Shown here: positions 36,749 to 46,481 of the stretch, in pieces | Numbering within the stretch: position 1 is the stretch's first letter | How the letters are laid out: each line of letters begins with the position of its first letter | Assembly (NCBI GenBank): GCA_015179025.1 | Contig: WHUX01000012.1 | Location: 124,001-188,000 of the forward strand | Source of the DNA: Terfezia claveryi | Taxonomy: Eukaryota; Ascomycota; Pezizomycetes; Pezizales; Pezizaceae | Length of the DNA stretch: 64,000 nt | Direction of reading: 5' to 3' | The notes under the pieces: generated by a model | What the model was told of the DNA's origin: nothing | Databases searched by the model: none | The model's input: only the letters and a program-made list of their open reading frames with translations | Position numbers and translations under genes: made by a program

Positions 36749-37627
36749 TTACCCTGGCGACTGTTCTAGTTGCGGTAATGTTTTTGTTGCTGTTGTAGTT
36801 GACGTATCTCTTCTCATCCTCCTCTCTCCAACACCAAGCCACCGCATCCACGCGGCTACCCCGTCGCCTTTGGCCGCGCGTAGTATATCCTGCGCAACGC
36901 CGTATACGAGTCCGAATGCCAGGCCTCGCTTAGCGGTGCGGACGGCCATAGAGTAGGGGAAGCGGTCTGTTTGAGGTGGAGGGGAAAGGGGTTAGTTTGT
37001 GTGAGAGGGAGAGAAAGGGAGGGGGGGAGAGGAGGGGAGGGGATGAGAGTTAGCTTTTTGTGAAGGGTGGGATGAATAAATAGATGGACGGTACTCACTC
37101 CACAAGCAAAATGCTCCCGCCGTAGCCAAACTCGCCACCACCGTCCCCAACGCATCTACACCTCCTGTCCCACTCCCCTTACCCCTTCTGTCCTCCCCCC
37201 CTTCATCATCACCAACACCAGCACCAGCACCAGCACCAGCACCAGCACCACCGAACATGCCCTCCAACCCCACCACCCCGCCCATCCTCCTCCCCCTATC
37301 TACCACCTCCTCACACCCCAAAAACACCGCACTCCAAAAGCTAACTCTTACCCCATTCCTGACGCCCTCCTTGACCCCGCCGAGCAGCGACGCGTACGTC
37401 TTTGATTTATGGTATAGGTACCAGCCCACTTGCGACTTTGGGAGGCGATGGGCGTTTTCGGCGCGGAACCGTAGAGAGGATATATGTGACCCACGGAGGA
37501 GGCCTAGAAGGAAAGTGCTGGGGAAGGTGAGCGTTGTGGAGAGGGCGAGCCGTGAGGGGAGGGGGAGGCTGAGGCGGGGGGGAGTTGGTGTGGTGTGGGA
37601 GGTGGCAGGGGGGGAGGGGGGGTCCAT
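36749..37627 (-). CDS. Tim17/22/23-like mitochondrial membrane protein
   Basis: Two exons: 37627-37099 and 36966-36749, with a 132-nt intron (GTGAGT donor, AACAG acceptor), giving 248 aa. The string GGVKEGVRNGVRVSFWSAVF, the following GCEEVVD, GTVVASLATAGAFCLWNRFP across the splice and RTAKRGLAFGLVYGVAQDIL have the Gly-spaced helices of the Tim17/Tim22/Tim23 fold. A fungal group of such proteins, uncharacterised as far as I know, has the same RAENAHRLP and GWYLYHKSKTY signatures. An Ala/Gly linker is coded by a CACCAG-type hexamer repeat (37211-37252). Likely in the mitochondrial inner membrane; exact role unknown. Family call is by pattern, not by search. Confidence 0.7.
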
Positions 37628-37876
37628 GATGGGTGGGTGAAGACCTAGAGGTGGGGAGGGGTTAGTGCATAGACTGGATGGGGGTCAATTGGTTTATGTA
37701 ACTTGTCGGGGATCTCGAATAGAAGTCGGATGGCTTTGGGTTTGGTGGGGTTAAGCAAAGTGTGTAAGAAGAGCTTGAAAGTTATACTCTCGGTATTTAT
37801 CGCTTATGTGAAATGGATGCTGCTTGCAACCCAAGATAGGGTGTGTCGCTGCGATGAACGAGGAGCAATGTACGAC

Positions 37877-38085
37877 AAACACACACACAACTCTCTCTCT
37901 CTCTCACTTCTTTCTCTCTCACACTCACTCTCTCTCTCGCTCACTCACTCACTCTCTCTCGCGCTCACTCACTCTCTCTCGCGCTCACTCACTCTCTCTC
38001 GCGCTCACTCACTCACTCAACTCTCTCTCGCGCTCACTCACTCACTCAACACTCTCTCTCGCTCTCTGTATCTTTCTCGCGCTCT
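37877..38085. repeat. CT / CACT / CTCGCG microsatellite tract
   Basis: A polypyrimidine-rich block of CTCTCT alternating with CACTCACT and TCTCTCGCGC units of irregular length, preceded by ACACAC. Strand asymmetry is near complete over about 200 bp. Confidence 0.95.
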
Positions 38086-38763
38086 CTCTTTTTTACTTCA
38101 GGAAAGTATTTCATTCATCATGAGGGAGGTATAATAACAAAAAAAAAAAAAAAAATTCCCCTCTCTCACACAACAGCAAACAAGTATCTCCCAAAGCCAA
38201 CCATAAGTTTCGATTTGAAATTCTCCGACGCCAGTCAATTACCGCTCGTGGCTGGTCCTCACCCAAGTCCAACTTTCACAATAGCCTTGTCGACCAACCA
38301 GCCACTTTAGCTTCAACTGATAGCATCCCCCATGGCCCTATCAGTATGACCTAACCGTCTGATATCAAACTAGACTTTGGGGATTGCTTGTTTTCGTTTT
38401 CCTTCTTCTCTTTTTTCTCCTTTTTTTCTTTTTCTACCCGCTTGGGCTTGATGGCGTCACTAGTCCTGATGTTGTTGGCATCTGAGCGTGGATGCTACCC
38501 CACTCGCCCCAGTCAGCATATGTATACATACCGTATATATATGTACATTAATTCAGCAGGGATCACACACCGAACGCCAATGAGCAATACTGGCAGCAAG
38601 ACGGCTAATGTTGAGAGCAACTACTGCTATAATGTTTGTTCAGTCAAGCAAGCCCTGATCAAGTTTGTGAGGATAGAGCACGAACTAACTAGATCACCCA
38701 TTTGGAATGAGTACTGCTTGTCTCTGTCGTGATGTCGCTTGGGGGTTCCCCTGTTTCTTTTGC

Positions 38764-39102
38764 TGGATGGATGGGTGGATAGACGAGTGGATGGATGGGT
38801 GGATGGATGGGTGAGTGGATAGATGGATGGATGGATGGATGGGTGAGTGGATAGATGGATGGATGGATGGATGGATGGATGGATGGATGGATGGATGGAT
38901 GGATGGGTGAGTGGATAGATGGATGGATGGGTGAATGGATAGATGGATGGATGGATGGATGGATGGATGGATGGATGGATGGATGAATGGGTGGGTGGGT
39001 GGACGGGTGGGTGGATGGATGGATGGGTAGATAAGTGAATCGGTGGATGGGGTAGATAGGTGGATGGGGTAGATGGGTGGATGGGGTAGATGGGTCGATA
39101 GA
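38764..39102. repeat. GGAT tetranucleotide array, about 340 bp
   Basis: Long runs of GGAT with a higher-order pattern in which GGGTGAGTGGATAGAT recurs at irregular intervals (for example near 38808, 38842 and 38904). The right end shifts to GGTAGATGGGTGGATG units. All six frames are open or nearly so only because of the repeat. Confidence 0.97.
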
Positions 39103-39296
39103 CTGACCTTGAATGATAGGAAGGCGGGGCGAAGCACAAGATTTGCCCAAACCTGATCTGATGTTCTATCTTAAACCCCCAAAGTCAACATCTTTTGTAG
39201 ATTCAATGATACGAAACGTTGGATATATTCTGTGTGTTTGACTGTTAGGTTTTAGAGAGGTGAAAGGAATCGAAGAAACGTAGCGAGTAAACTTTT

Positions 39297-39355
39297 ATCG
39301 CTTATGGTATCGCTTATGGTATCGCTTATGGTATCGCTTATGGTATCGCTTATGG
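39297..39355. repeat. 12-bp tandem repeat ATCGCTTATGGT, five copies
   Basis: Four exact copies and one truncated copy of ATCGCTTATGGT. Non-coding. Confidence 0.97.
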
Positions 39356-39603
39356 CTCTGCAACCTTGAACTTTGTTTCTGTTTGGATAGTCTTACTGCA
39401 ACGAAAACAAAACAGTCTGCAGATCAAGAATGTACTCGTACATAAACATATATACATAACATCGATATATATTCACGCAACCACATACTGGGAAATCTAT
39501 CCTATCCGTTTGGCTATCCCCATATCCAATACCTTAACTCCAAAGTCCACTTCCCCAAATTAAACCAAAGAAAAAGAACGTTACTCTGATAGATTCCTCT
39601 ACA

Positions 39604-40257
39604 ATGGTGCCCACCCACTCCTCCCCCTTCCTTTCCAAAAGCTAACCATTCCACCAGACCGACCCAACTCCCTCGCACTACACCCTCCTTCTCAAATCCC
39701 ACCGGACAACCGTCCTCCTCTCGGTGCTGCCCGAAACCCCTCTCACTGAGCTAAAAGACCTCCTCTTCACCGCCCTGACCGCCTCCTCGCCGCACCACAT
39801 CACGTCCCCGCTCCCAGCCACCGCACACGCCCTAGTCCTCGGGTTACCTAGGAACCCGTCTGACTGGAGCAGGGGTTGGTATCCAATTGGGGAGGATGCG
39901 GATATGGATATAGATGCGATTGATGTTGGTGTGGAAGGGGTTGTTATTGCTGCTAACGATGATGATGCCGCCGCTGCGGATGCTGGTGATGGGTTTAGTG
40001 GAAAAATTGGGAGGGGAGGAAGGAAGGGGAAGGGGAAGGGGAAAGGAAAGGGGAAGAAGGTCGGCTTGGAGTGGACGGTCGAGAAGGCAGGATTGAAGGA
40101 TGGGAGTGTAGTGGCGTATTATGTTAGGGTAGAAGAGGGTGAGGAGGAGGGTTTCAACGTGGAGGTGCCGGTGGAAGATGAAGAGGAGGAGCAGGGGGAG
40201 GAGGAAGAGTGGGAAGAGGGACAGGGAAGATGGGGCCAGGTGGAGATGGAGAGGTAG
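39604..40257 (+). CDS. Uncharacterised acidic protein with ubiquitin-like N-terminal part
   Basis: The main exon is 39658-40257. A perfect branch site and acceptor (GCTAACCATTCCACCAG) precede it, and the nearest in-phase start is an ATG at 39604 split off by a 51-nt intron, which would leave an exon of the three start bases only. The product would be 200 aa. The N-terminal part (HYTLLLKSHRTTVLLSVLPE, then LTELKDLLFTALTA) looks like a beta-grasp, ubiquitin-like fold seen in uncharacterised fungal proteins. The second half has a Gly/Lys repeat (GKGKGKGKGKK), then EWTVEKAGLKDGSVVAYYVR, which closes the same fold type, and a Glu-rich tail. Function unknown. The start is the weak point: another upstream exon is possible. 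Confidence 0.65.
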
Positions 40258-41471
40258 GGAGTTTGGGTTGCGGTTGAGGGATAGAGGATTAGGAGGAGGA
40301 GGGGAGATTTGCGGCCCCCATGGCTCTTTTATTTAATATCACTACGTCCATTCAAGCTCGGAGCTTGTGTAGAAGCTGGGAAATAGGTTCCGTGAGACAG
40401 ACACATGTTATTTTTTTTCTCTTTTCTTACGATGTCATGTTTCATACCTTTTTACTACACTCTACGGAGGTGCGGAACAAAACCAGACTATCTAGCGGAA
40501 CATCTTCCTTCCTACTTGGGAAAAGTGTACCCATGCGTGCATATGCATATGTGTTACATACATACATATATGTATGTACTGTAGGTATTCGTACAATATC
40601 TACTTGGCATATGCACCTTGGAGCTCACCCAGCTCACCACTCACACCGAGCATCAATATATTGGGAGGCCCCAGTTTCATTCCACACTTGTAAACACTAT
40701 CTTTACAGGCTTTCTTCCTCCAGCCATTGGGACCAGCTAAGATCGCAATTTCTAATCAGATCAATACTGACAATTTGGTCTATCTCCGCAATTTCCTTCC
40801 ATTCTTCAACACCAAGTTCCTTCCATATCCAAGAAGACTACGGATGCGCCAACGAATGTAACAGTGGGAGCAGGAATATAGCTTTAGTACTACAGTAGAA
40901 GCTATTGAAGGGGATTTTTATGAATAAAAATTTTTATTCTCCTTGGTTGTATGTACTACATTCACTTTCTACTCTAAATGAAATAAATCATAGGCCAGAT
41001 ATATATGCATATGCAATTCCCATAGGGAGAAGGAAAATTTGAAACTCTGTACCAGTCCTGTACAATAGCATTATATGCATCAGTCTAGTTCAGAAAGTGC
41101 TGGGCACGGCTACGAGAGACTTGTACTAATTCCGCATATGGACAGTGCTCGTGGCCGGCAATATTGTTCACTATGCCCTATTGCGATGTCAGGTCTGCAT
41201 GCAGTTTTATGCATCCTGGATAATTTTCTAAACAGACTGTATATTAGTCTGGTTGGCACACTTGTATATATATATAAAATTTCTAAACTCCTTGCTGCTA
41301 TCATTGCTATATTTTGTTTGCACTTACCTACTCTGATATTATCAGATCCAATATCTAATAAGCCATTTCTGCTACTTACACCAGCGGTAGGTCTGAGGAT
41401 CTGATAATCCTACGAAATTAAAGTTTCTTGTCGTCTTTTCCTACTTGGGAAAAATGTGCATATGTGTGCAT

Positions 41472-41513
41472 TAGTCTGGTTGGCACTACGAGGGGCTTGT
41501 GCCAACCAGACTA
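41472..41513. repeat. Perfect hairpin of the dispersed short element
   Basis: TAGTCTGGTTGGCAC (41472-41486), 12-base loop, then its exact reverse complement GTGCCAACCAGACTA (41499-41513). TGTGCAT occurs directly on the left (41465-41471) and again at 41519-41525, as a target duplication could. Confidence 0.85.
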
Positions 41514-41738
41514 CCTAGTGTGCATAGGTACGGAGTACTCGGTACGTGTACATTCAATGTAGCATAAGTATCCGTATGTACTTGGCACATATGCACAGCC
41601 CTGACCCACACGCAAACAGCAAAATTATACATCAAAGGCCCCAGTTTCCTTGTTTGCGCTTGCAGGTGAGATTATGAGATCATTCATTGGATTAACACTG
41701 AACAATTTGAGCTATCTCCAAAATATCTTTCTATTCTT

Positions 41739-41792
41739 CTAGTTTAAGATCCTCCTGTGGAGGGTGTTGTGCCAACCAGACTAGTTTAAGAT
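41739..41792. mobile_element. Tiny insertion with 12-bp flanking duplication
   Basis: CTAGTTTAAGAT occurs at 41739-41750 and again at 41781-41792. Between them lie 30 bases containing CCTCCTGTGGAGGG and TTGTGCCAACCAGA. The same 24-base core recurs near 21203-21227. The flanking duplication suggests that the short element was inserted here. Confidence 0.6.
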
Positions 41793-42370
41793 TCTTCCGT
41801 ATCCTCCTACCCAACAAGAACTTCAAGAAGACTTGCAGATATGCCTACGACACAAGGGCTTGAAAGCGGCAGTGGAAGTAAAGATAGAAGAAACATAGCT
41901 GGAACAAAAGCTCTTGGAGGTGATTTTGTGTGAATAATAATTCTATTTATATTGGTTGTACATTCAATTTTCCGCTCCAGATAAATAAATCATTCTGTGC
42001 AGAAGACTTTTGTTCCGAACCTTCTATATTGTTCAGGGTAACTGCGGCATGGAATAAATAAATAAAAAGGTGTGAGGGCGAGTTGAGGGTGAAACCCTCA
42101 ACTGCTCTCCCTGTTCTTACTCAAGTCAAAAGCTGTAAACCATACGCACGTTCTATATAACATGAATTTCTGGGCCCATACACCAGAATACAAAGAAGCA
42201 AAAAAGTATACAACGTAAAGAATGAAAACAAACAGTATATACTCAAGTATTACCAATGCGTACCTACCTACCTTGGCCATGACCCAAAACACACAATCGT
42301 TCACACCCAATTAAAACTCGGACATTAACGCCTTCTCCTGCATTAAAAACTCAATGCAATCTATCATTGA

Positions 42371-43814
42371 TTAACGACGCAGACCCACTCTCCACTTCAC
42401 TTCCTCCCAACACGCCTGGACGTTGTCCCGACTTCTCGCCGCCGACGACTGGTTCTCTTGCGCTCTTCTCAGCAAATACATGACACACTCTGACACACTC
42501 CCCCACACCACATACTTATACACCTTCACCCCCTCTTTCTCTTTCGCCAACTCAAAACTCAACTCATCCGCCATTCCCATCAACTGCGCAAACGTAATCT
42601 CCTGCACGCCGGCACCACTTTCCTGTAACAAAGTAGTCTTGACAGCGATCTTGGCTTTCCGGATAGATTCCTTATTGTGAGTAGCTACGACAAGGTCCAC
42701 TTTCGCTCCGTGCTGGCCGGCAAGGAGCATTTGTATCGCATTGTCATACTGTTTGTCTGTATCGGCCTGGCTATCGCAAATGGCATCACGAGGGTCGCTG
42801 CTAAGGTACGCTCCCCGAACGAGTTTCACTCCCAACGGCCAGTTCTCGTTTTTGGAGAGAGCAAGATGTTGGGCAATTTTCTCTGGGGCAGACTTCAGAT
42901 ACCTATTCAAGAACATTAGCAACCAGTAACAGAGCATATATGAAGGACAAACATTTCGACACCTACATTTGGTAAGTATTGTAAACAACGGCCTTGCCAT
43001 CACTCCTCCGGTGATTATATTTCCTCATCAAATCCACCGTCCACATATCCACCCCATCCTGCACAGCAACCTGCTCCGCATCCATCAAAACCCTAATCCC
43101 CCTCTTTACCGCCAGCTCACAGATCTCCTCCAGGCCCTTCGCCAAATCCGGACTCGGCATCTGCGGTGGACTAGCACAAAGAAATCTCAACGCCTTCGGC
43201 CCTGCACCGGAATATTTCACCGCCACGAAATTCCCTTTGGGAGTGTACTCCATAGTCTTCTTGGTTCCCTCAACCCAAAGTTTAGCCTGCTTAGCCTCCT
43301 CTGCTTCTGTAGTTTCACTCCCTTTTTCTACCTCTCGAGCATAAGAGAGGATTACTCCTGTTATGCCCCTATCCCGGAGATCGGCTACCACAGTCTCGAT
43401 TTCCTTCTCGTTTTTCCCTGCACAGAAGTGCTTGTAGAATGTGTAGTACAGTATCCAACCTAGTGGATTCAACGGACTGTCAATGTGCAGTCTGTCGATA
43501 TTACTATTGAGAAAACGAGTCGTTAAGCTGAGCAATAAGGGAGAGGCTGAGACTGTGTGGAGGAGGATAGACCGGAGTAGGGAAGTAAAGGGCAGGGAGA
43601 CAAGAGGTCGTTCGGGAGTAGCAGCAAGATTAGGGTCAACGCTTCCCGTTGGGGGTGCTGGTTGGTGACTGTGTGAGAGGGTCGATTGCTTGCGGGATCG
43701 CAGAGTCGACGCTAATGGCCGTAGACAGCGTGAATTTGGTATTCCCGCCGATGGCAGAGGTCGCTGGAGTATGCGTAATGCATTGGTAGTTGCCAGCCGA
43801 GTGTGGCAGTACAT
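42371..43814 (-). CDS. PUT1: Proline dehydrogenase (proline oxidase), mitochondrial
   Basis: FAD-dependent enzyme that oxidises proline to pyrroline-5-carboxylate and feeds electrons to the respiratory chain. Two exons: 43814-42967 and 42902-42371, with a 64-nt intron (GTAGGT donor, GAATAG acceptor) that restores NTYQMYLKSAP. Product 459 aa. The N terminus is Arg/Ser-rich, as a matrix presequence should be. The barrel carries VKYSGAGPKALRFLCA, RGIRVLMDAEQVAVQDGVD, LGVKLVRGAYLSSDPRD, VVATHNKESIRKA, FAQLMGMADELSFELA and VYKYVVWGSVSECVMYLLRR; these are the family's beta-strand motifs, with LVRGAY and ATHN near the active site. Ends with ENQSSAARSRDNVQACWEEV. The next gene upstream on the same strand is the amidase. 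Confidence 0.95.
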
Positions 43815-44273
43815 TTGATTATCAATATTATTGCTGCTAATTCAGTAAAGCAGAAGTATATGTAAACAGCTTCTAGGCCTCTGTATCGATATAAACAGTA
43901 CTGTTGGAATGTTTGGCGAGACCTGGTGGGCCCACCCAGGCTGCTACTATATAAACCGTAGAGCTCCTTGGGGAGGGCCGTTTATAGAGCGCTACCGTTC
44001 CTGGTTTCTTAAGGTCCCATCGAACTGCCGACCCGCCAATAAGCGGTGGTCATGCCAAGCCGGATCTATGTAAACTAGCCAGCCTAGGGCCGGGCATGGG
44101 AAGGGATTAATGTCATAACACAATTACATTTAATTCCTCGTGAAATTATATCATATCGTAGTTGCACTCATTCTTACAATAACAACTCATTCAAACAAAT
44201 ATTCGCAGCCCCTCTGACCTGATGCAAAATGCCAGCCTCAAGCGAAAAGGCATAAAGTCAGTCACTCCCCCAC
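43815..44273. other. Spacer between amidase 3' end and proline dehydrogenase start
   Basis: About 460 bp, holding the PUT1 promoter. Proline oxidase genes in fungi are usually proline-induced, but I cannot point to a binding site with confidence. Confidence 0.5.
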
Positions 44274-46481
44274 CTACAACTTCTCTCCGTCCTCCTCATC
44301 ACCATTGCCCACCTCAGAACCCACCTCAATTCCTCCCTCCCATCCCTTTCCCCCACACAACCCGTTCCCACTAGGCCCCACCTTCCCAATCTCTCCACAC
44401 CCCCAACTCGCCCAACTTCCCCGCCCTAATGCTTCCTCAACCCTCCCCGTCGCCCATAATACCCTCTCCTCTTCTAACCTTCTCATACCAACGATCTGTA
44501 CCCCTACAGGAAGCCCCTCCATTGCCGTTGCGTCGTAGTATTTATATATTCCCCTCGCGACGCGGTTAGTCGAGGGGATCCAGCGGTTTGTTGGGGAGGG
44601 GGTGTCGAGGGTGGGGTTAACGGAAGTTATGGGGAGGACAGAGACGGGGAGGTCAAGCTGAAGAAGTTAGTGTTAGCTATGGTATATCGTTTGGAACGTT
44701 GTTTGGAGGGGGTTGAATTACCAAGTTGAACATAAAAGTGTACCCGCACGCAGAAACTGCTGTTTTCATTGCTTTGTGGGGGATAGCGGGGAGGGCATTA
44801 GGGGGAGTAATCAAAAAATCGATCTTCTGTATGTCCTAGTCAATATATAACCTAGGGCTAGTCGTCGAGTGGAATGAGTACAAACATTCTGCGTAAACCA
44901 CTCAAACCATTTATTCCTATGCATCTCCCTCTGGCCCACCAGTAACCACTGCTCCTCAACCGTCTTCTCACTCCACCCCTCAACCAAATCTGCCCAGATT
45001 TTGTCCCCTCGAACATACCTCACCCACTTGACATATATCCACTTCATCCATCTCGGCAACTTGAAGAATTTCGATAGCTGCACAGCACCAGGATCACCTC
45101 TCTCGAAGAAACTCCTGAAATGGGATTCGTATGTCTTGCCACCATCTGAATTTAGTAGATGTGCTGCTAGACGCAACATGTCTTTTGGATGTGTAGGCAG
45201 CTGCTCTGGGGTAAACTCAATAACTTCATCCCCCATCTTCCTTAGAGCGTCGACAGTAATATCAACTGCTCTTTGGCATGCAAGAGTTGGGTTTACTACG
45301 CCATCGCTGGGCATGACTGCCCACCGACGGGGGCCATGGCTATACTCTTGCTCGATATCTTTCATTCTCCAGGGAATAGGGCTACAAGCTTGGTCATACG
45401 TCCAGGGTTTCATTTCGATGATCGAACGAAGGAAGTAGACCAAGTCGGGCATGGAACGCGCCATAGGCGAGTATACTGCCATTACGCCTTCTTGGCCAGA
45501 CATGGAGGTTGAGTTATGCGATCGGGGGAAGCGTCCGTGCGAACAACGGATGGTATAGATTCCAGAGAAGTGGGCGGGAATGCGGACTGAGCCGGCAACG
45601 TCGGTACCTACGGGGCAATTAGTCTGTTCAAAATAGATGGCGTAGAGAGGAATTCGAGAGGTGGGCCTTACCAACCCCGATTCTGCTTCCACCAAAGGCA
45701 ATAAGTGCGGATTCTCCACCACTAGAGCCTCCAGGAGAGTACGCAGCGTTGTAAGGGTTTGTTGTTCGCCCAAAGACCTGAATGGGGAGTCAAATCAGAA
45801 TGGCTCCTATTTGAAACATAAGGGCATCAATATTCCCACATCATTTGCACTTTCAAAGCTCAACAGTGTAATTGGCACGTTTGTCTTTACAAATGGCATA
45901 GCCCCTAGTTCCATTCAGCACCGTACCTCAGTTCCCATACTTCGCCAAACACTCACCTGCATCCCTCAGCAACTTCACCAATGGAGCATCCTCAGCCTTC
46001 TTCTTCCCCAACAGCCCCGAATAACCAATACAGCTATCATACCCCGCCACACTGACTGTATCCTTCAAACTAACGGGTATTCCCTCTAGCGGCCTCTTTC
46101 CCTGGCGTACAGTAGCTCCAGTTCCGGAATCCTGTTCCAACCTCTTCTCCTCATCCACAATCATTATTTCCGTCAAGCAGTTCGTCTTCGCATGCGCCTG
46201 TAGGGCCCTCTTTGCATAAGCTGTAAGGACATCATAGGGACTGATCTCGTGGGATTTAATATTCGGAATGAGGAGTGGTAGTGCTGTATTTAGGATGAAA
46301 ACTTGATGGGCACTGAGAGGGTCGTGGTAGCGACTTGAGAGGGAGGCAATTGCTTGTTGGCGGGATTGCTGCTTTGCTAGGCTGGACAGGTGCAGAAAGG
46401 CTCAGTACTGGCCAACTAGAACAGGAACAGGGATATTCCTTACCAGTCTCGCCTATGGGCGAGATAAGATAGCAACGGCAT
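44274..46481 (-). CDS. Amidase-signature hydrolase, FAAH/acetamidase type
   Basis: Seven exons (minus): 46481-46444, 46381-45957, 45904-45840, 45777-45672, 45607-44886, 44826-44722 and 44657-44274; introns 52-64 nt, phases all consistent; 614 aa. The catalytic Ser-cisSer-Lys triad is complete: Lys119 in IPVSLKDTV, Ser194 in GGSSGGES and Ser218 in GTDVAGSVRIP. The spacing 119-194-218 equals that of mammalian FAAH (142-217-241), independent support for the exon joins. Other family blocks: PFVKTNVPITLLSFESANDV, VFGRTTNPYNAAYSPGG, ITPPNALPAIPHKAMK, GYTFMFNLLDLPVSVLPIT and MEGLPVGVQIVGMRRLEEER. Family members hydrolyse acyl or aryl amides; the substrate here is unknown. The last 60 residues are a Gly/Glu-rich tail with no counterpart I know. 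Confidence 0.93.

Larger units (their letters stand above)
37628..39603. other. Gene-free stretch dominated by simple repeats
   Basis: Holds a CT/CACT-rich tract, a poly-A run near 38140, a large GGAT array and a 12-bp tandem repeat, each listed separately. Long frames in all phases here (His-Pro-Ser-Ile or Leu-Ser-Leu repeats) are repeat translations, not genes. Confidence 0.85.
40258..42370. other. Gene-poor stretch rich in short inverted-repeat elements
   Basis: No gene recognised. It holds three good copies of the TAGTCTGGTTGGCAC family (41245-41259, 41472-41513, 41751-41783) and a degenerate one near 40484. Related AT-rich blocks repeat within the stretch: the segments around 40505-40640 and 41435-41600 share CTACTTGGGAAAA, GTGCATATG and CTTGGCATATGCAC-like strings, suggesting an old local duplication. 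Confidence 0.55.

Noticed and set aside
37703..38134. Leu/Ser/His-rich frames on the plus strand
   Set aside because: Translations of the CT/CACT microsatellite.
38627..39150. Three overlapping minus-strand frames of 147-170 codons of His-Pro-Ser-Ile repeats
   Set aside because: All are translations of the GGAT array in different phases.
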